Assembly: GCA_027014185.1 (NCBI GenBank)
Contig: JALWEK010000168.1
Location: 1 to 8,355, forward strand
DNA length: 8,355 bases
Reading direction: 5' to 3'
Origin: Aquificaceae bacterium
GTDB taxonomy: Bacteria; Aquificota; Aquificia; Aquificales; Aquificaceae
In this document: positions 1 through 4,905 of the stretch, piece after piece
Numbering within the stretch: position 1 is the first letter of the stretch
Layout: the number at the start of each line of letters is the position of its first letter
Program-made: the position numbers and the translations under genes
The notes under the pieces: generated by a model
Seen by the model: only the letters and a program-made list of their open reading frames with translations
The model's database searches: none
What the model was told of the DNA's origin: nothing

Positions 1-2
1 AT

Positions 3-145
3 AAAAGAGCTGAGGGTAGAGAGCTGGATTTGACTGAGGGCATACTTGAATCGGGAATTGTGGTGTTTGTCAGGCCTTGTAAAACCTATCCCGGACCCCC
101 CCAGGAAGAAAATTATGTCTTGCTTTGTATCTACTTTCGTATATA
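3..145 (+). other. Open stretch without an assignable gene, possible 3' remnant
   Basis: Reading frame 3 is open from the window edge to a TGA at 143-145, and frame 1 is open from about 34 to a TAA at 151-153. The two open frames flank a run of seven C at about 95-101, which would be a natural place for a frame slip. Translation in frame 3 includes the segment ELDLTEGILESGIVVFVRP, which looks protein-like, but I recognise no family and the upstream part lies outside the window. It could be the tail of a neighbouring gene, a decayed gene, or chance. Confidence 0.2.
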
Positions 146-147
146 CT
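120..147 (+). promoter_or_regulatory. Candidate promoter of mazEF
   Basis: A -35-like TTGCTT (120-125) and a -10-like TATACT (142-147, five of six consensus bases) are separated by 16 bases. Transcription would begin around 153-156, essentially at the mazE ATG. No Shine-Dalgarno sequence precedes that ATG, so a leaderless message is the simplest reading. Inferred from sequence only; the -35 matches just the TTG. Confidence 0.4.
139..146. promoter_or_regulatory. Palindrome over the mazEF -10 box, possible MazE operator
   Basis: GTATATAC is a perfect 8-bp palindrome overlapping the candidate -10 box. It is flanked by TTC on the left (136-138) and GAA on the right (148-150), offset by one base. 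MazE-type antitoxins repress their own promoters through palindromic operators, so this is the obvious candidate site. The short length keeps confidence modest. Confidence 0.35.
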
Positions 148-153
148 GAATAA

Positions 154-396
154 ATGATGTATAGAACAAAACTTCAAAGATGGGGAAACAGTATGGCAGT
201 GAGGATTCCTGCAGATATAGTCAGGCTGTTGAATCTACATCGGGGTTCAGAACTTATTATTGAGATAAGCAGAGAAGGAATAGTGATTAAGCCTGAAAGA
301 AGCAGAGATCTGGATAATCTGCTGGATAGAATAACTCCCGAAAACGTCCATAATGAGATTGACTGGGGCGGAAGGGAGGGAAATGAAGCCTGGTAA
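154..396 (+). CDS. mazE: MazE-type antitoxin (AbrB/MazE swapped-hairpin family)
   Basis: Predicted labile antitoxin that binds and neutralises the MazF ribonuclease encoded next and, with it, represses the operon. The N-terminal half carries the MazE DNA-binding signature QRWGNSMAVRIPADI (residues about 9-23), nearly the same as E. coli MazE. The C-terminal tail ITPENVHNEIDWG (about 60-72) matches the E. coli segment that wraps around MazF, and the protein ends in a Trp as E. coli MazE does. Length (79-80 aa) is typical. Two adjacent ATG codons (154 and 157) could both start it, and neither has a Shine-Dalgarno sequence. The 3' end overlaps mazF by 14 nt, the usual coupled arrangement. Confidence 0.9.
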   Translation: MMYRTKLQRWGNSMAVRIPADIVRLLNLHRGSELIIEISREGIVIKPERSRDLDNLLDRITPENVHNEIDWGGREGNEAW

Positions 397-727
397 ATAC
401 GTGCCCGATAGAGGAGATATAGTGTGGCTTACCTTTAATCCTCAAACGGGGCATGAGCAGGCAGGAAGGAGACCGGCTTTATGCTTAAGTCCGAAAAAGT
501 ACAACGAGAAAACCTCCCTCGGTATATTTGTTCCAATAACCTCAAAAGCTAAAGGCTATCCCTTTGAAGTTCCTGTAAATGGGACAAAGATAAGCGGGGT
601 CATTCTGTCCGATCAGGTGAGAAGCCTGGACTGGAGAGCCAGAAAAGCGAACTTTATAGAGAAGTGCTCACCGGAAATGCTGGAAGAAACCATGGAGAAA
701 TTAAAGCTGATTCTAGGTTTCGAATAG
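383..727 (+). CDS. mazF: MazF-type endoribonuclease toxin
   Basis: Predicted sequence-specific mRNA interferase of 114 aa. It aligns along its whole length with E. coli MazF: YVPDRGDIVW near the N-terminus, then GHEQAGRRPALCLSP, KGYPFEVPV, and SDQVRSLDWRAR. Arg30 and Thr53 occupy the positions of the E. coli catalytic Arg29 and Thr52. The ATG at 383 is chosen over an upstream in-frame ATG (353) because it restores the family N-terminus and has the purine-rich GGGAGGG (374-380) just upstream. It overlaps the mazE 3' end by 14 nt, so translation is probably coupled. It ends in TAG, which shows TAG works as an ordinary stop here. The family and residues are clear; the cleavage sequence cannot be read from the gene, although closeness to E. 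coli MazF makes an ACA-like site reasonable. Confidence 0.92.
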   Translation: MKPGKYVPDRGDIVWLTFNPQTGHEQAGRRPALCLSPKKYNEKTSLGIFVPITSKAKGYPFEVPVNGTKISGVILSDQVRSLDWRARKANFIEKCSPEMLEETMEKLKLILGFE

Positions 728-763
728 CAGATTCTGGGGGAAACAGGCAAAAGGAGTTACTCT

Positions 764-791
764 TTGGCTTAAACAGTTATAAAGTTATAAT
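764..791 (+). promoter_or_regulatory. Candidate promoter with consensus -10 box
   Basis: TTGGCT (764-769, four of six to TTGACA), a 16-base spacer, then TATAAT (786-791), a perfect -10 consensus. Transcription would start near 798, just inside the TTG-initiated reading frame that opens at 791. Either this is a chance AT-rich match created by the tandem repeat here, or the promoter serves mainly the downstream genes (40-aa protein, DUF2283, integrase). Confidence 0.35.
775..790 (+). repeat. Tandem duplication of an 8-mer
   Basis: AGTTATAA occurs twice back to back (775-782 and 783-790), immediately before the TTG codon that opens the next reading frame. The second copy supplies most of the TATAAT box. 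It may be a slippage duplication or a binding half-site pair; nothing else distinguishes these. Confidence 0.6.
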
Positions 792-1021
792 TGAAGGAAC
801 GAAAAGCGTACTACGAAAAACTTATAGGGTGGTCGTTAACAGGGTTCTTTGCATTGATAGGAGGTCTTGCCGGGTTGATTGTCAGCGGTTTGGAAAGTTT
901 AAGAATTTTTCTCTTCGTTGTAGGTTTATTTGCCTCCGTAGTTCTGCTCGGAGCTATTTTACGCTTGCATTTTTCTATCATGGACATTATTAAAAAGATG
1001 GAGGAAGGAGATGGACGTTAG
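791..1021 (+). CDS. Small two-helix membrane protein, function unknown
   Basis: A 76-aa protein with a basic, polar N-terminus (KERKAYYEK) and two strongly hydrophobic segments, roughly residues 13-33 (rich in Gly/Ala/Leu) and 37-57. A charged tail ending KKMEEGDGR follows. The helix pair predicts a hairpin in the inner membrane with both ends on the same side. A stop codon (788-790) directly precedes the TTG at 791, so TTG is the only near-canonical start, and no Shine-Dalgarno site lies at a suitable distance; the start is therefore uncertain. Its 3' end overlaps the next small gene by 11 nt, arguing for co-translation. I recognise no family. Size and topology would fit a holin-like or toxin-like protein or a small subunit of a membrane complex, but this is speculation. 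Confidence 0.6.
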   Translation: MKERKAYYEKLIGWSLTGFFALIGGLAGLIVSGLESLRIFLFVVGLFASVVLLGAILRLHFSIMDIIKKMEEGDGR

Positions 1022-1133
1022 GGATGTGATAGCGGTTGCAGGCATACTCGTCATGGGTGCCTCTTTGATTTATTTGTTCTGGACTATTCGTTCTTCTGTA
1101 GAAGAAGAGAGCAAGAGAATATCTAGACTTTGA
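1011..1133 (+). CDS. 40-residue single-helix membrane protein
   Basis: A very short gene encoding 40 aa. The N-terminus MDVRDV is followed by one hydrophobic helix (about residues 6-26, VIAVAGILVMGASLIYLFW) and a charged, probably helical tail (RSSVEEESKRISRL). The ribosome binding site GGAGGAAGGAG (1000-1010) sits directly before the ATG and is among the most purine-rich in the window, which argues that this short frame is real. It overlaps the end of the two-helix membrane protein and is followed after 3 nt by the DUF2283 gene. It would span the inner membrane once with the charged tail probably in the cytoplasm. Family unknown; its size makes it easy to miss in automatic annotation. Confidence 0.65.
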   Translation: MDVRDVIAVAGILVMGASLIYLFWTIRSSVEEESKRISRL

Positions 1134-1136
1134 AGG

Positions 1137-1340
1137 ATGAAGGTGCAGTATTTCCCTGATACCGACACTCTTTACATAGAACTTATTGACGTGTCGAGTG
1201 TGGAGTCGGAAGAGGTAATGGAGGGGATTGTTCTTGATTACGATAAAGAGGGAAAGGTGGTGGGTATAGAGATAGAGCATTTCACCGAAAGGTTCAAGGG
1301 CGAACCTGCAGAAATACCCCTCAAGCTCATACCGGCTTGA
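1137..1340 (+). CDS. DUF2283 family protein, orphan (possible antitoxin-like)
   Basis: A 67-aa protein with the DUF2283 pattern: an N-terminal strand MKVQYFPDTDTLYIEL, a VESEEV segment, the central IVLDYDKEGKVVGIEI, and a C-terminal proline-containing strand (EIPLKLIPA). It is a paralogue of the protein at 3886-4083, sharing YxxxxDxLYIxL, SSVESE/SPVESE and the IVxDYDxxxxVVxxEI core. DUF2283 proteins are small beta-rich proteins often found beside DUF4258 or other toxin-like genes, and are suspected antitoxins. Here there is no DUF4258 gene next door; the neighbours are two tiny membrane proteins upstream (3-nt gap) and a tyrosine recombinase downstream (3-nt gap). The ATG at 1137 gives the normal family N-terminus. 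Confidence 0.8.
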   Translation: MKVQYFPDTDTLYIELIDVSSVESEEVMEGIVLDYDKEGKVVGIEIEHFTERFKGEPAEIPLKLIPA

Positions 1341-1343
1341 CCC

Positions 1344-2282
1344 ATGGACTGGCTGATAGAAAGCTACCTTGAGGAACTGAAAAAGATAAGAGACCCCAAG
1401 ACGATAGAGACTAAGGAGCACCTCCTTAAACACCTTACCTCTTACACAGATGACCTTATAGACCTTGACAGGAGGGAACTTATAAGGTTCCACGAACACC
1501 TTAAGGGGAAAGAGCTTAAAGAAAGCACTATAAGGGAAATCCTGAAAGCTGTAAGGCAGTTCTATAGATGGTTAAGGCAAAGGGGGTATTCGGTAGAATT
1601 TGACAGCGAAGCCCTTACGGACATATACAGGGCAAAGAAAAAGCAGGGCACTAAAAAGAAGAAGTATTACTCGGACAACGAGCTTGAGACTATCCTCTCC
1701 GCAATCAGGGGAACCTTAAAGGGTTTTGAGCCTAAACATCCCATCTACTACCTTTTGACCATATTCCTTGTAAGCTCGGGACTGAGACTTGCAGAGGCTC
1801 TGAATGTCAGAAAGAAGGACATCAAGATTAAGAAAGTCCTTACAGAGGAGGGAGAAGAAAAAGAGATATGGACTGTACACGTGAGGGAAAGGAAGTTCGG
1901 CAAAGAGAGGGAAGCTTTAATATACTTCCGCCCGGAGTGGAAGACTTTATGGAAAAAGTGGCTGTCTCAGTTACAGCCTGATGACCCCATATTTACCTAC
2001 ACCATCAAATACCCCAAAAGCACAAAAACACTTATTCTTAAGCAGGGCACAGCCAAGAGGTTCTTCTGGAGTCTGGAGAAGGAGCTGAAGGAAAAGGGGT
2101 ATGAGCTTGAGGTAAACGCCCACAGGTTTCGTAACACCTACATAACGAAGCTTGCTACGATGGGAATTCCCGTGAACCTGATAGCGGAGTGGGTGGGGCA
2201 TTCAAAAATATCAACAACTATGAACGTGTATATGGAGGCGGAGAAGGAAATGGAAATGGAGGTGATACTGGAGAAGCTGTAA
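1344..2282 (+). CDS. Tyrosine recombinase/integrase (XerC/D-like)
   Basis: A 312-aa site-specific recombinase that should cut and rejoin DNA through a 3'-phosphotyrosine. An N-terminal SAM-like core-binding domain (about residues 1-95) contains the typical REILKAVRQFYRWLRQRGY helix. A lysine-rich linker (about 97-107) leads to the catalytic domain. The active site looks complete: Arg148 in SSGLRLAEAL, Lys184 (or Lys187) in the beta-hairpin RERKFGKERE, His260 and Arg263 in NAHRFRNT, His286 in WVGHSKISTT, and nucleophile Tyr296 in NVYMEAE. It starts 3 nt after the DUF2283 stop without a clear Shine-Dalgarno site, so coupling is likely. Length fits Xer-type and short phage/archaeal-plasmid integrases. 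Whether it resolves chromosome dimers or mobilises this island cannot be decided; its setting among toxin-antitoxin genes favours an accessory integrase. Confidence 0.93.
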   Translation: MDWLIESYLEELKKIRDPKTIETKEHLLKHLTSYTDDLIDLDRRELIRFHEHLKGKELKESTIREILKAVRQFYRWLRQRGYSVEFDSEALTDIYRAKKKQGTKKKKYYSDNELETILSAIRGTLKGFEPKHPIYYLLTIFLVSSGLRLAEALNVRKKDIKIKKVLTEEGEEKEIWTVHVRERKFGKEREALIYFRPEWKTLWKKWLSQLQPDDPIFTYTIKYPKSTKTLILKQGTAKRFFWSLEKELKEKGYELEVNAHRFRNTYITKLATMGIPVNLIAEWVGHSKISTTMNVYMEAEKEMEMEVILEKL

Positions 2283-2291
2283 GGGAAAAAG

Positions 2292-2717
2292 ATGAAGAGG
2301 AGACACAAGCTCTTCCTCGGTTTTTTTGCCCTCGGGTTTGCCTTCATGATGGCTGATGAGGCGTGGAGGTGGAAAAACAGAGAGAAGTTCGACTACCTGG
2401 ACGTGGAGATCTGGGCAGAAAAGGGATACCTTTCCGTGAGCTTTAAAGGAAAAGAGAGGGATCAGGTGAAAAGGCTTGTGGAGGAGCTTGCCAAGAGCGG
2501 AAAGGTAGTATGGTTCGGAGCCCCTCAGCTTTCTAACTGCATTCTGGAAATATGGGATGCATGGGAAGAGGAGTTCTATCGTGTGTGCAGGGGAGAAAAT
2601 AGGAAGTGGTATGTTCAGCTTCCGGGAAGTTCCGGAGGAAGGAGCACGGAGAGGTATTTTGAGGTGGAAGAAAAGGAGGTTCTTGAAATGATGGAGAAGT
2701 TGAGGGAGCTGTTATGA
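2292..2717 (+). CDS. Membrane-anchored protein of unknown function
   Basis: A 141-aa protein with a basic start (MKRRHK), one hydrophobic segment (about residues 7-21) and no obvious signal-peptidase site, so it is probably anchored by its N-terminus. The rest is charged and of mixed alpha/beta character: alternating strand-like LDVEIWAEKGYLSVSF, a helix around VKRLVEELAKSG, and a C-terminal helix EVLEMMEKLREL. It has two Cys (in SNCILE and RVCRGE) and is rich in Trp. No family recognised. The ATG at 2292 lies 10 nt after the integrase stop, behind a weak AAGGGA site. Its TGA overlaps an ATG (ATGA, 2714-2717) that heads the disrupted YdjM-like gene, suggesting the two were one transcriptional unit. 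Confidence 0.65.
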   Translation: MKRRHKLFLGFFALGFAFMMADEAWRWKNREKFDYLDVEIWAEKGYLSVSFKGKERDQVKRLVEELAKSGKVVWFGAPQLSNCILEIWDAWEEEFYRVCRGENRKWYVQLPGSSGGRSTERYFEVEEKEVLEMMEKLRELL

Positions 2718-3600
2718 CCAAAGCCGGGCATTATAACCGTAGCTCTGTCTCTCGCACTCCTTCTGAAACTTGAACCTGTCTCCACTCTCCTGGGAGCTAT
2801 ACTTTCCGATAAGGACCTCATCTGGAGCTGGGGGAGGAAGGGAAGGAGAACGCTCTGGAACGCCCACAGGGGCTTTACACACCATGCCTACCTCATACCT
2901 GTCCTTGCTGTCGTAGGTCTCTCCTCGCCTCTATTCCTTGACTTTCCCTTCTCCTACCTGCTCCTGTCCTTCTGTATAGGCTACATCTCCCATCTTGTAG
3001 CGGACGCCCTCACGCCCCTCGGGATACCCTACACCTCGGATTACTACCCGAGGATTTCCTTCCCCCTCTTTAAGACAGGCTCCTTCCTTGAGATAGTGGT
3101 AGTGGCTTTTCTATTCACCTTTATAGCCCTGATAGGACAGAGAAGACTCGGGGAGGTTATGAATACTCAATCAAGAGTGATAAACTCGCTCCTCGGACAT
3201 CCTCCGGGAACTACACAGCTCTATGCAGGGGGATATGTAGAAGTTCCTGATATGGAAGGATACTGGGAGATAAATTCCACAAAGCCCTTTAACTTCGGGT
3301 GTGTAGTCTCCGGTGGAAGGATGTATGTTTACCTGTCCCAGAACGGAGAAGTTTACATTTTACGACGTAGCCAGGAAGGACTATCTAAAGAGCAATTATG
3401 TATGGAAAGCAGAAGGCGGAAAGCTAATAATTGACAATCCTCAGGTAAACAGAACCCTGTTCAGCTCAGCTTGCAGGACCGTGTTCAGGTTCACGAGCTA
3501 CTCGGAAGGTTGCTATCAGGCGGTGGGAAAGAACAACCAAAGGGTTGTGTTTTGTAATGGGATTAAGGCACACTTCCCAAATCACTTAAAGCCCTTTTGA
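2714..3600 (+). pseudogene. YdjM-like (DUF457) inner-membrane metal-hydrolase gene with two frame breaks
   Basis: The frame open from 2718 encodes a multi-helix membrane protein with YdjM-family landmarks: SDKD near the end of the first helix region, HRGFTHH (2865-2885), GYISHLVADALTPLGIPY (from 2979), a FPLFKTGSFLE stretch, and four hydrophobic segments. YdjM proteins are predicted metal-dependent inner-membrane hydrolases. However, the frame contains no ATG, GTG or TTG between the TGA at 2715-2717 and a GTG at 3096. The expected start, ATG at 2714 behind the strong site GAGGGAG (2702-2708), is one base out of frame and would stop after 19 codons. A second +1 shift is needed near 3357-3361 to join a further 80 residues (VARKDYLKSNYVWKAEGG and onward) ending at 3600. 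The soluble C-terminal part is not found in E. coli YdjM and I do not recognise it. This may be a decaying gene, sequence error, or unusual initiation. Confidence 0.75.
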
Positions 3601-3646
3601 TTGTGAAAATCCCCACTGCGGACATTAGGATAGTTATTGTGAAAAT
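3600..3646 (+). repeat. Direct 11-mer repeat carrying two alternative GTG starts
   Basis: ATTGTGAAAAT occurs at 3600-3610 and 3636-3646, exactly 36 nt apart and in the same reading frame. Each copy contains a GTG followed by AAA AT, so both could begin the DUF4258-like protein with Met-Lys-Ile. Only the second has a purine run (AGGA, 3627-3630) at a usable distance. Confidence 0.6.
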
Positions 3647-3953
3647 AGAATTCTCCGAACACTTCTGGAAGTGCTTTGAGGAAAGAAGGAAGGCAGCTCC
3701 TGTGAAAATAACCAGGGATACGGTAATACAGGCAATAGAAAACCCGGACCTCATAATACCCGACCCGTACAATCCCTCAAGAGAGTGGAGAATTAAGAAA
3801 ATTGAGGGGTACTGCTTCAAAGTTATAGTTGAGCACGTGCAAGATGGCATATTAGTGCTTACATTATTCTTTGATAAAAAGGACTATGCGAGTGGAATAC
3901 GACTCAAAAGCAGACATTCTTTACATAAGGCTCAGAGAAACTTCACCTGTTGA
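3639..3953 (+). CDS. DUF4258-like putative toxin
   Basis: From the GTG at 3639 this gives a 104-aa protein beginning MKIEFSEHF. It has the DUF4258 outline: FSEHxxxxxEER near the start, TVIQAIENPDLI for the 'edV...al.nPd' helix, basic REWRIKKIEGY, and the strands FKVIVEHVQDGILVLTLFF. DUF4258 proteins resemble small RelE/BrnT-type ribonuclease toxins; activity is inferred, not shown. In-frame starts exist upstream (TTG 3597, GTG 3603) but add a non-family extension. The gene begins right after the disrupted YdjM-like gene. Its 3' end overlaps the DUF2283 gene by 68 nt in another frame, so the last ~22 residues (SGIRLKSRHS and on) are dictated by the partner's coding sequence and may not be part of the fold. 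Confidence 0.65.
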   Translation: MKIEFSEHFWKCFEERRKAAPVKITRDTVIQAIENPDLIIPDPYNPSREWRIKKIEGYCFKVIVEHVQDGILVLTLFFDKKDYASGIRLKSRHSLHKAQRNFTC

Positions 3954-4083
3954 GAGCGAGCATCTCGAAGGCAACATAGTGATAGATTATGATGATAAGA
4001 ATAACGTGGTTGCGGTAGAAATACTGGACTTCAGCAAGAGAACTGAGAAAAGCTTTTCCATTCCCATAGCGGTACCCTCCTGA
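3886..4083 (+). CDS. DUF2283 family protein, probable antitoxin partner of the DUF4258 gene
   Basis: A 65-aa DUF2283 protein: MRVEYDSKADILYIRL, then SPVESEHLEGNIVIDYDDKNNVVAVEILDF, then a short tail with IPIAV. ATG 3886 is preferred to TTG 3871 because it restores the family N-terminus. The site AAAAGGA lies only 2 bases from the ATG, which is tight, so translation probably depends on ribosomes finishing the overlapping toxin-like gene. The DUF4258-DUF2283 order and the 68-nt overlap are what a toxin-antitoxin unit would show, with tight stoichiometric coupling. It is a paralogue of the DUF2283 protein at 1137-1340. Confidence 0.8.
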   Translation: MRVEYDSKADILYIRLRETSPVESEHLEGNIVIDYDDKNNVVAVEILDFSKRTEKSFSIPIAVPS

Positions 4084-4149
4084 AACTACCTGTGCGCTTG
4101 CAAGTGTGAGCTTCTCTTTTTCTTCGGAATCTCGTCGTGGAACTAGCGT

Positions 4150-4175
4150 ATGAGAAGGTTTGCATCTCATGCAAA
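4150..4175 (+). promoter_or_regulatory. Overlapping, mutually exclusive hairpins
   Basis: TTTGCAT (4159-4165) and ATGCAAA (4169-4175) form a perfect 7-bp inverted repeat with a CTC loop. ATGAGA (4150-4155) and TCTCAT (4165-4170) form a second 6-bp one, extendable by a G-U and a G-C pair. They share bases 4165-4170, so only one can form at a time. No T-run follows, so this is not a plain terminator. It lies between the DUF2283 gene and the AbrB/PIN promoter and may be a protein-binding site or an RNA switch. Confidence 0.3.
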
Positions 4176-4218
4176 ACAAATTACAAGAGGTTATACAAAA
4201 CACAAGCGGTAGATCTCC

Positions 4219-4246
4219 TTGACATGGGGCAATATTTCCTTACTTT
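4219..4246 (+). promoter_or_regulatory. Candidate promoter of the AbrB-PIN module
   Basis: Perfect -35 TTGACA (4219-4224), 16-base spacer, and -10-like TACTTT (4241-4246, three of six matches). Transcription would start about 4253, giving a leader of roughly 15 nt that contains a near-perfect Shine-Dalgarno site. This is the clearest promoter in the window and separates the antitoxin/PIN pair from the genes upstream. Confidence 0.5.
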
Positions 4247-4259
4247 CCAAATGTAAGGA
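4237..4259. promoter_or_regulatory. Inverted repeat at -10 box and ribosome binding site, probable operator
   Basis: TCCTTAC (4237-4243) and GTAAGGA (4253-4259) are perfect inverted repeats spaced by 9 bases. The left arm covers the start of the -10 box; the right arm covers part of the Shine-Dalgarno site. AbrB-type antitoxins bind such sites to repress their own operon. If transcription begins near 4253 the left arm is not in the RNA, so a DNA operator is likelier than an RNA hairpin. Confidence 0.5.
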
Positions 4260-4262
4260 GGT
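4255..4262 (+). promoter_or_regulatory. Strong ribosome binding site for the AbrB-type antitoxin
   Basis: AAGGAGGT is an almost complete anti-16S match, 5 bases from the ATG at 4268. It contrasts with the weak or absent sites of most other genes here and fits the need for excess antitoxin over toxin. Confidence 0.8.
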
Positions 4263-4267
4263 AAGAC

Positions 4268-4507
4268 ATGCTAGTGAAGAAAACCTCCAAAAACCAGATC
4301 ACACTTCCTAAAGAAGTCCTAAAAAGGTTTCCCTCGGCGGAGTACTTTGAAGTAAGGGCGGAAGAGGACAGGATAGTTCTTATACCTGTTAAAGCCGTGC
4401 CGTCAAACCTGACCATAGAAAAGATAAGGGAGAAGATAAAAAGAACCGGACTGACAGAGAAGGACGTCAAGGAAGCGGTAAAGTGGGCAAGAAGAAGCTC
4501 AGAGTAG
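4268..4507 (+). CDS. AbrB/SpoVT-type antitoxin (VapB-like)
   Basis: A 79-aa antitoxin. Residues 1-44 form the swapped-hairpin AbrB DNA-binding fold: VKKTSKNQITLPKEVLKRF, then a strand pair FEVRAEEDRIVLIPV. The C-terminal half (about 50-79) is charged and helical (IEKIREKIKRTGLTEKDVKEAVKWARR), the usual toxin-gripping tail. It should bind the PIN toxin encoded next, shield its active site, and repress the promoter through the inverted repeat just upstream. The start is fixed by an excellent ribosome binding site. It ends in TAG and overlaps the toxin gene by 25 nt. Confidence 0.88.
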   Translation: MLVKKTSKNQITLPKEVLKRFPSAEYFEVRAEEDRIVLIPVKAVPSNLTIEKIREKIKRTGLTEKDVKEAVKWARRSSE

Positions 4508-4905
4508 TCCTGGACACTAACGTTATCCTATCAGTCCTTCTATTTGGGGGTAGGCTTGAATTCATCCGAAAGGCGTGGAAAGACGGAAGGCTCAGGCTCC
4601 TCTTTTCTGAAGACACACTCAAGGAGCTTGTAAAGGTCCTGCACTATCCCAAATTCGGTCTTGAGGATGAAGAAATAGACTTCCTTATTTACGCTGAGAT
4701 CCTGCCCTATGCAGAAGTGGTAAATAAGATTGTAGAAGTGAATAGAGAAATATGCAGAGATAGAGATGACATTAAGTTTCTGGAGTGTGCGGTATCGGGC
4801 AGGGCGGATTATATAGTCAGCGGAGATGACGATCTTATCTCCGTCGGGGAAATCGAGGGTATAAAGATAATCACTCCTGCCGAGTTAAGGAGAATTCTCA
4901 AATGA
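4483..4905 (+). CDS. PIN-domain ribonuclease toxin (COG1569/VapC-like)
   Basis: A 140-aa PIN-domain protein predicted to be a metal-dependent RNase toxin. The acidic active site is intact: Asp11 in VVLDTNVILS, Glu48 in TLKELVKVLHYPKF, Asp96 in RDRDDIKFLECA, and Asp115/Asp117 in VSGDDDL. The tail GIKIITPAELRRIL is typical of the 'putative toxin component, PIN family' group (COG1569). The start is a GTG at 4483 inside the antitoxin gene (25-nt overlap); weaker initiation there would keep toxin below antitoxin. The TGA at 4903-4905 overlaps the ATG (4902) of the broken scpA, so that gene was once translationally coupled to this one. No key residue is missing, so the toxin is probably active. Confidence 0.9.
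   Translation: MGKKKLRVVLDTNVILSVLLFGGRLEFIRKAWKDGRLRLLFSEDTLKELVKVLHYPKFGLEDEEIDFLIYAEILPYAEVVNKIVEVNREICRDRDDIKFLECAVSGRADYIVSGDDDLISVGEIEGIKIITPAELRRILK

Noticed and set aside
749..766. AAGGAG as ribosome binding site or hairpin after mazF
   Set aside because: The nearest possible start (TTG 764) hits a stop after two codons; the potential stem contains a wobble pair, is short and has no T-run.
664..993. 109-codon plus-strand frame overlapping the mazF end and the 76-aa protein
   Set aside because: Cys/Arg/Ser-rich translation with no hydrophobic or domain pattern; the overlapping frame encodes a convincing two-helix membrane protein.
990..1499. 169-codon open frame on the minus strand
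   Set aside because: It lies opposite the 40-aa protein, DUF2283 and integrase genes, whose products match families or have good ribosome sites; its translation shows no recognisable domain.
2718..2773. Short 19-codon frame from ATG 2714 as a leader peptide
   Set aside because: Its sequence is nondescript and is better explained as the out-of-frame start of the YdjM-like gene; no attenuator structure follows.
4084..4130. Possible intrinsic terminator in the T-rich stretch after the second DUF2283 gene
   Set aside because: The palindrome CTTGCAAG has no loop, and no stable GC-rich stem directly precedes the T-run.
4084..4267. tRNA or other structured RNA gene in the gap
   Set aside because: No cloverleaf arms, T-loop motif or CCA end found; only short inverted repeats.
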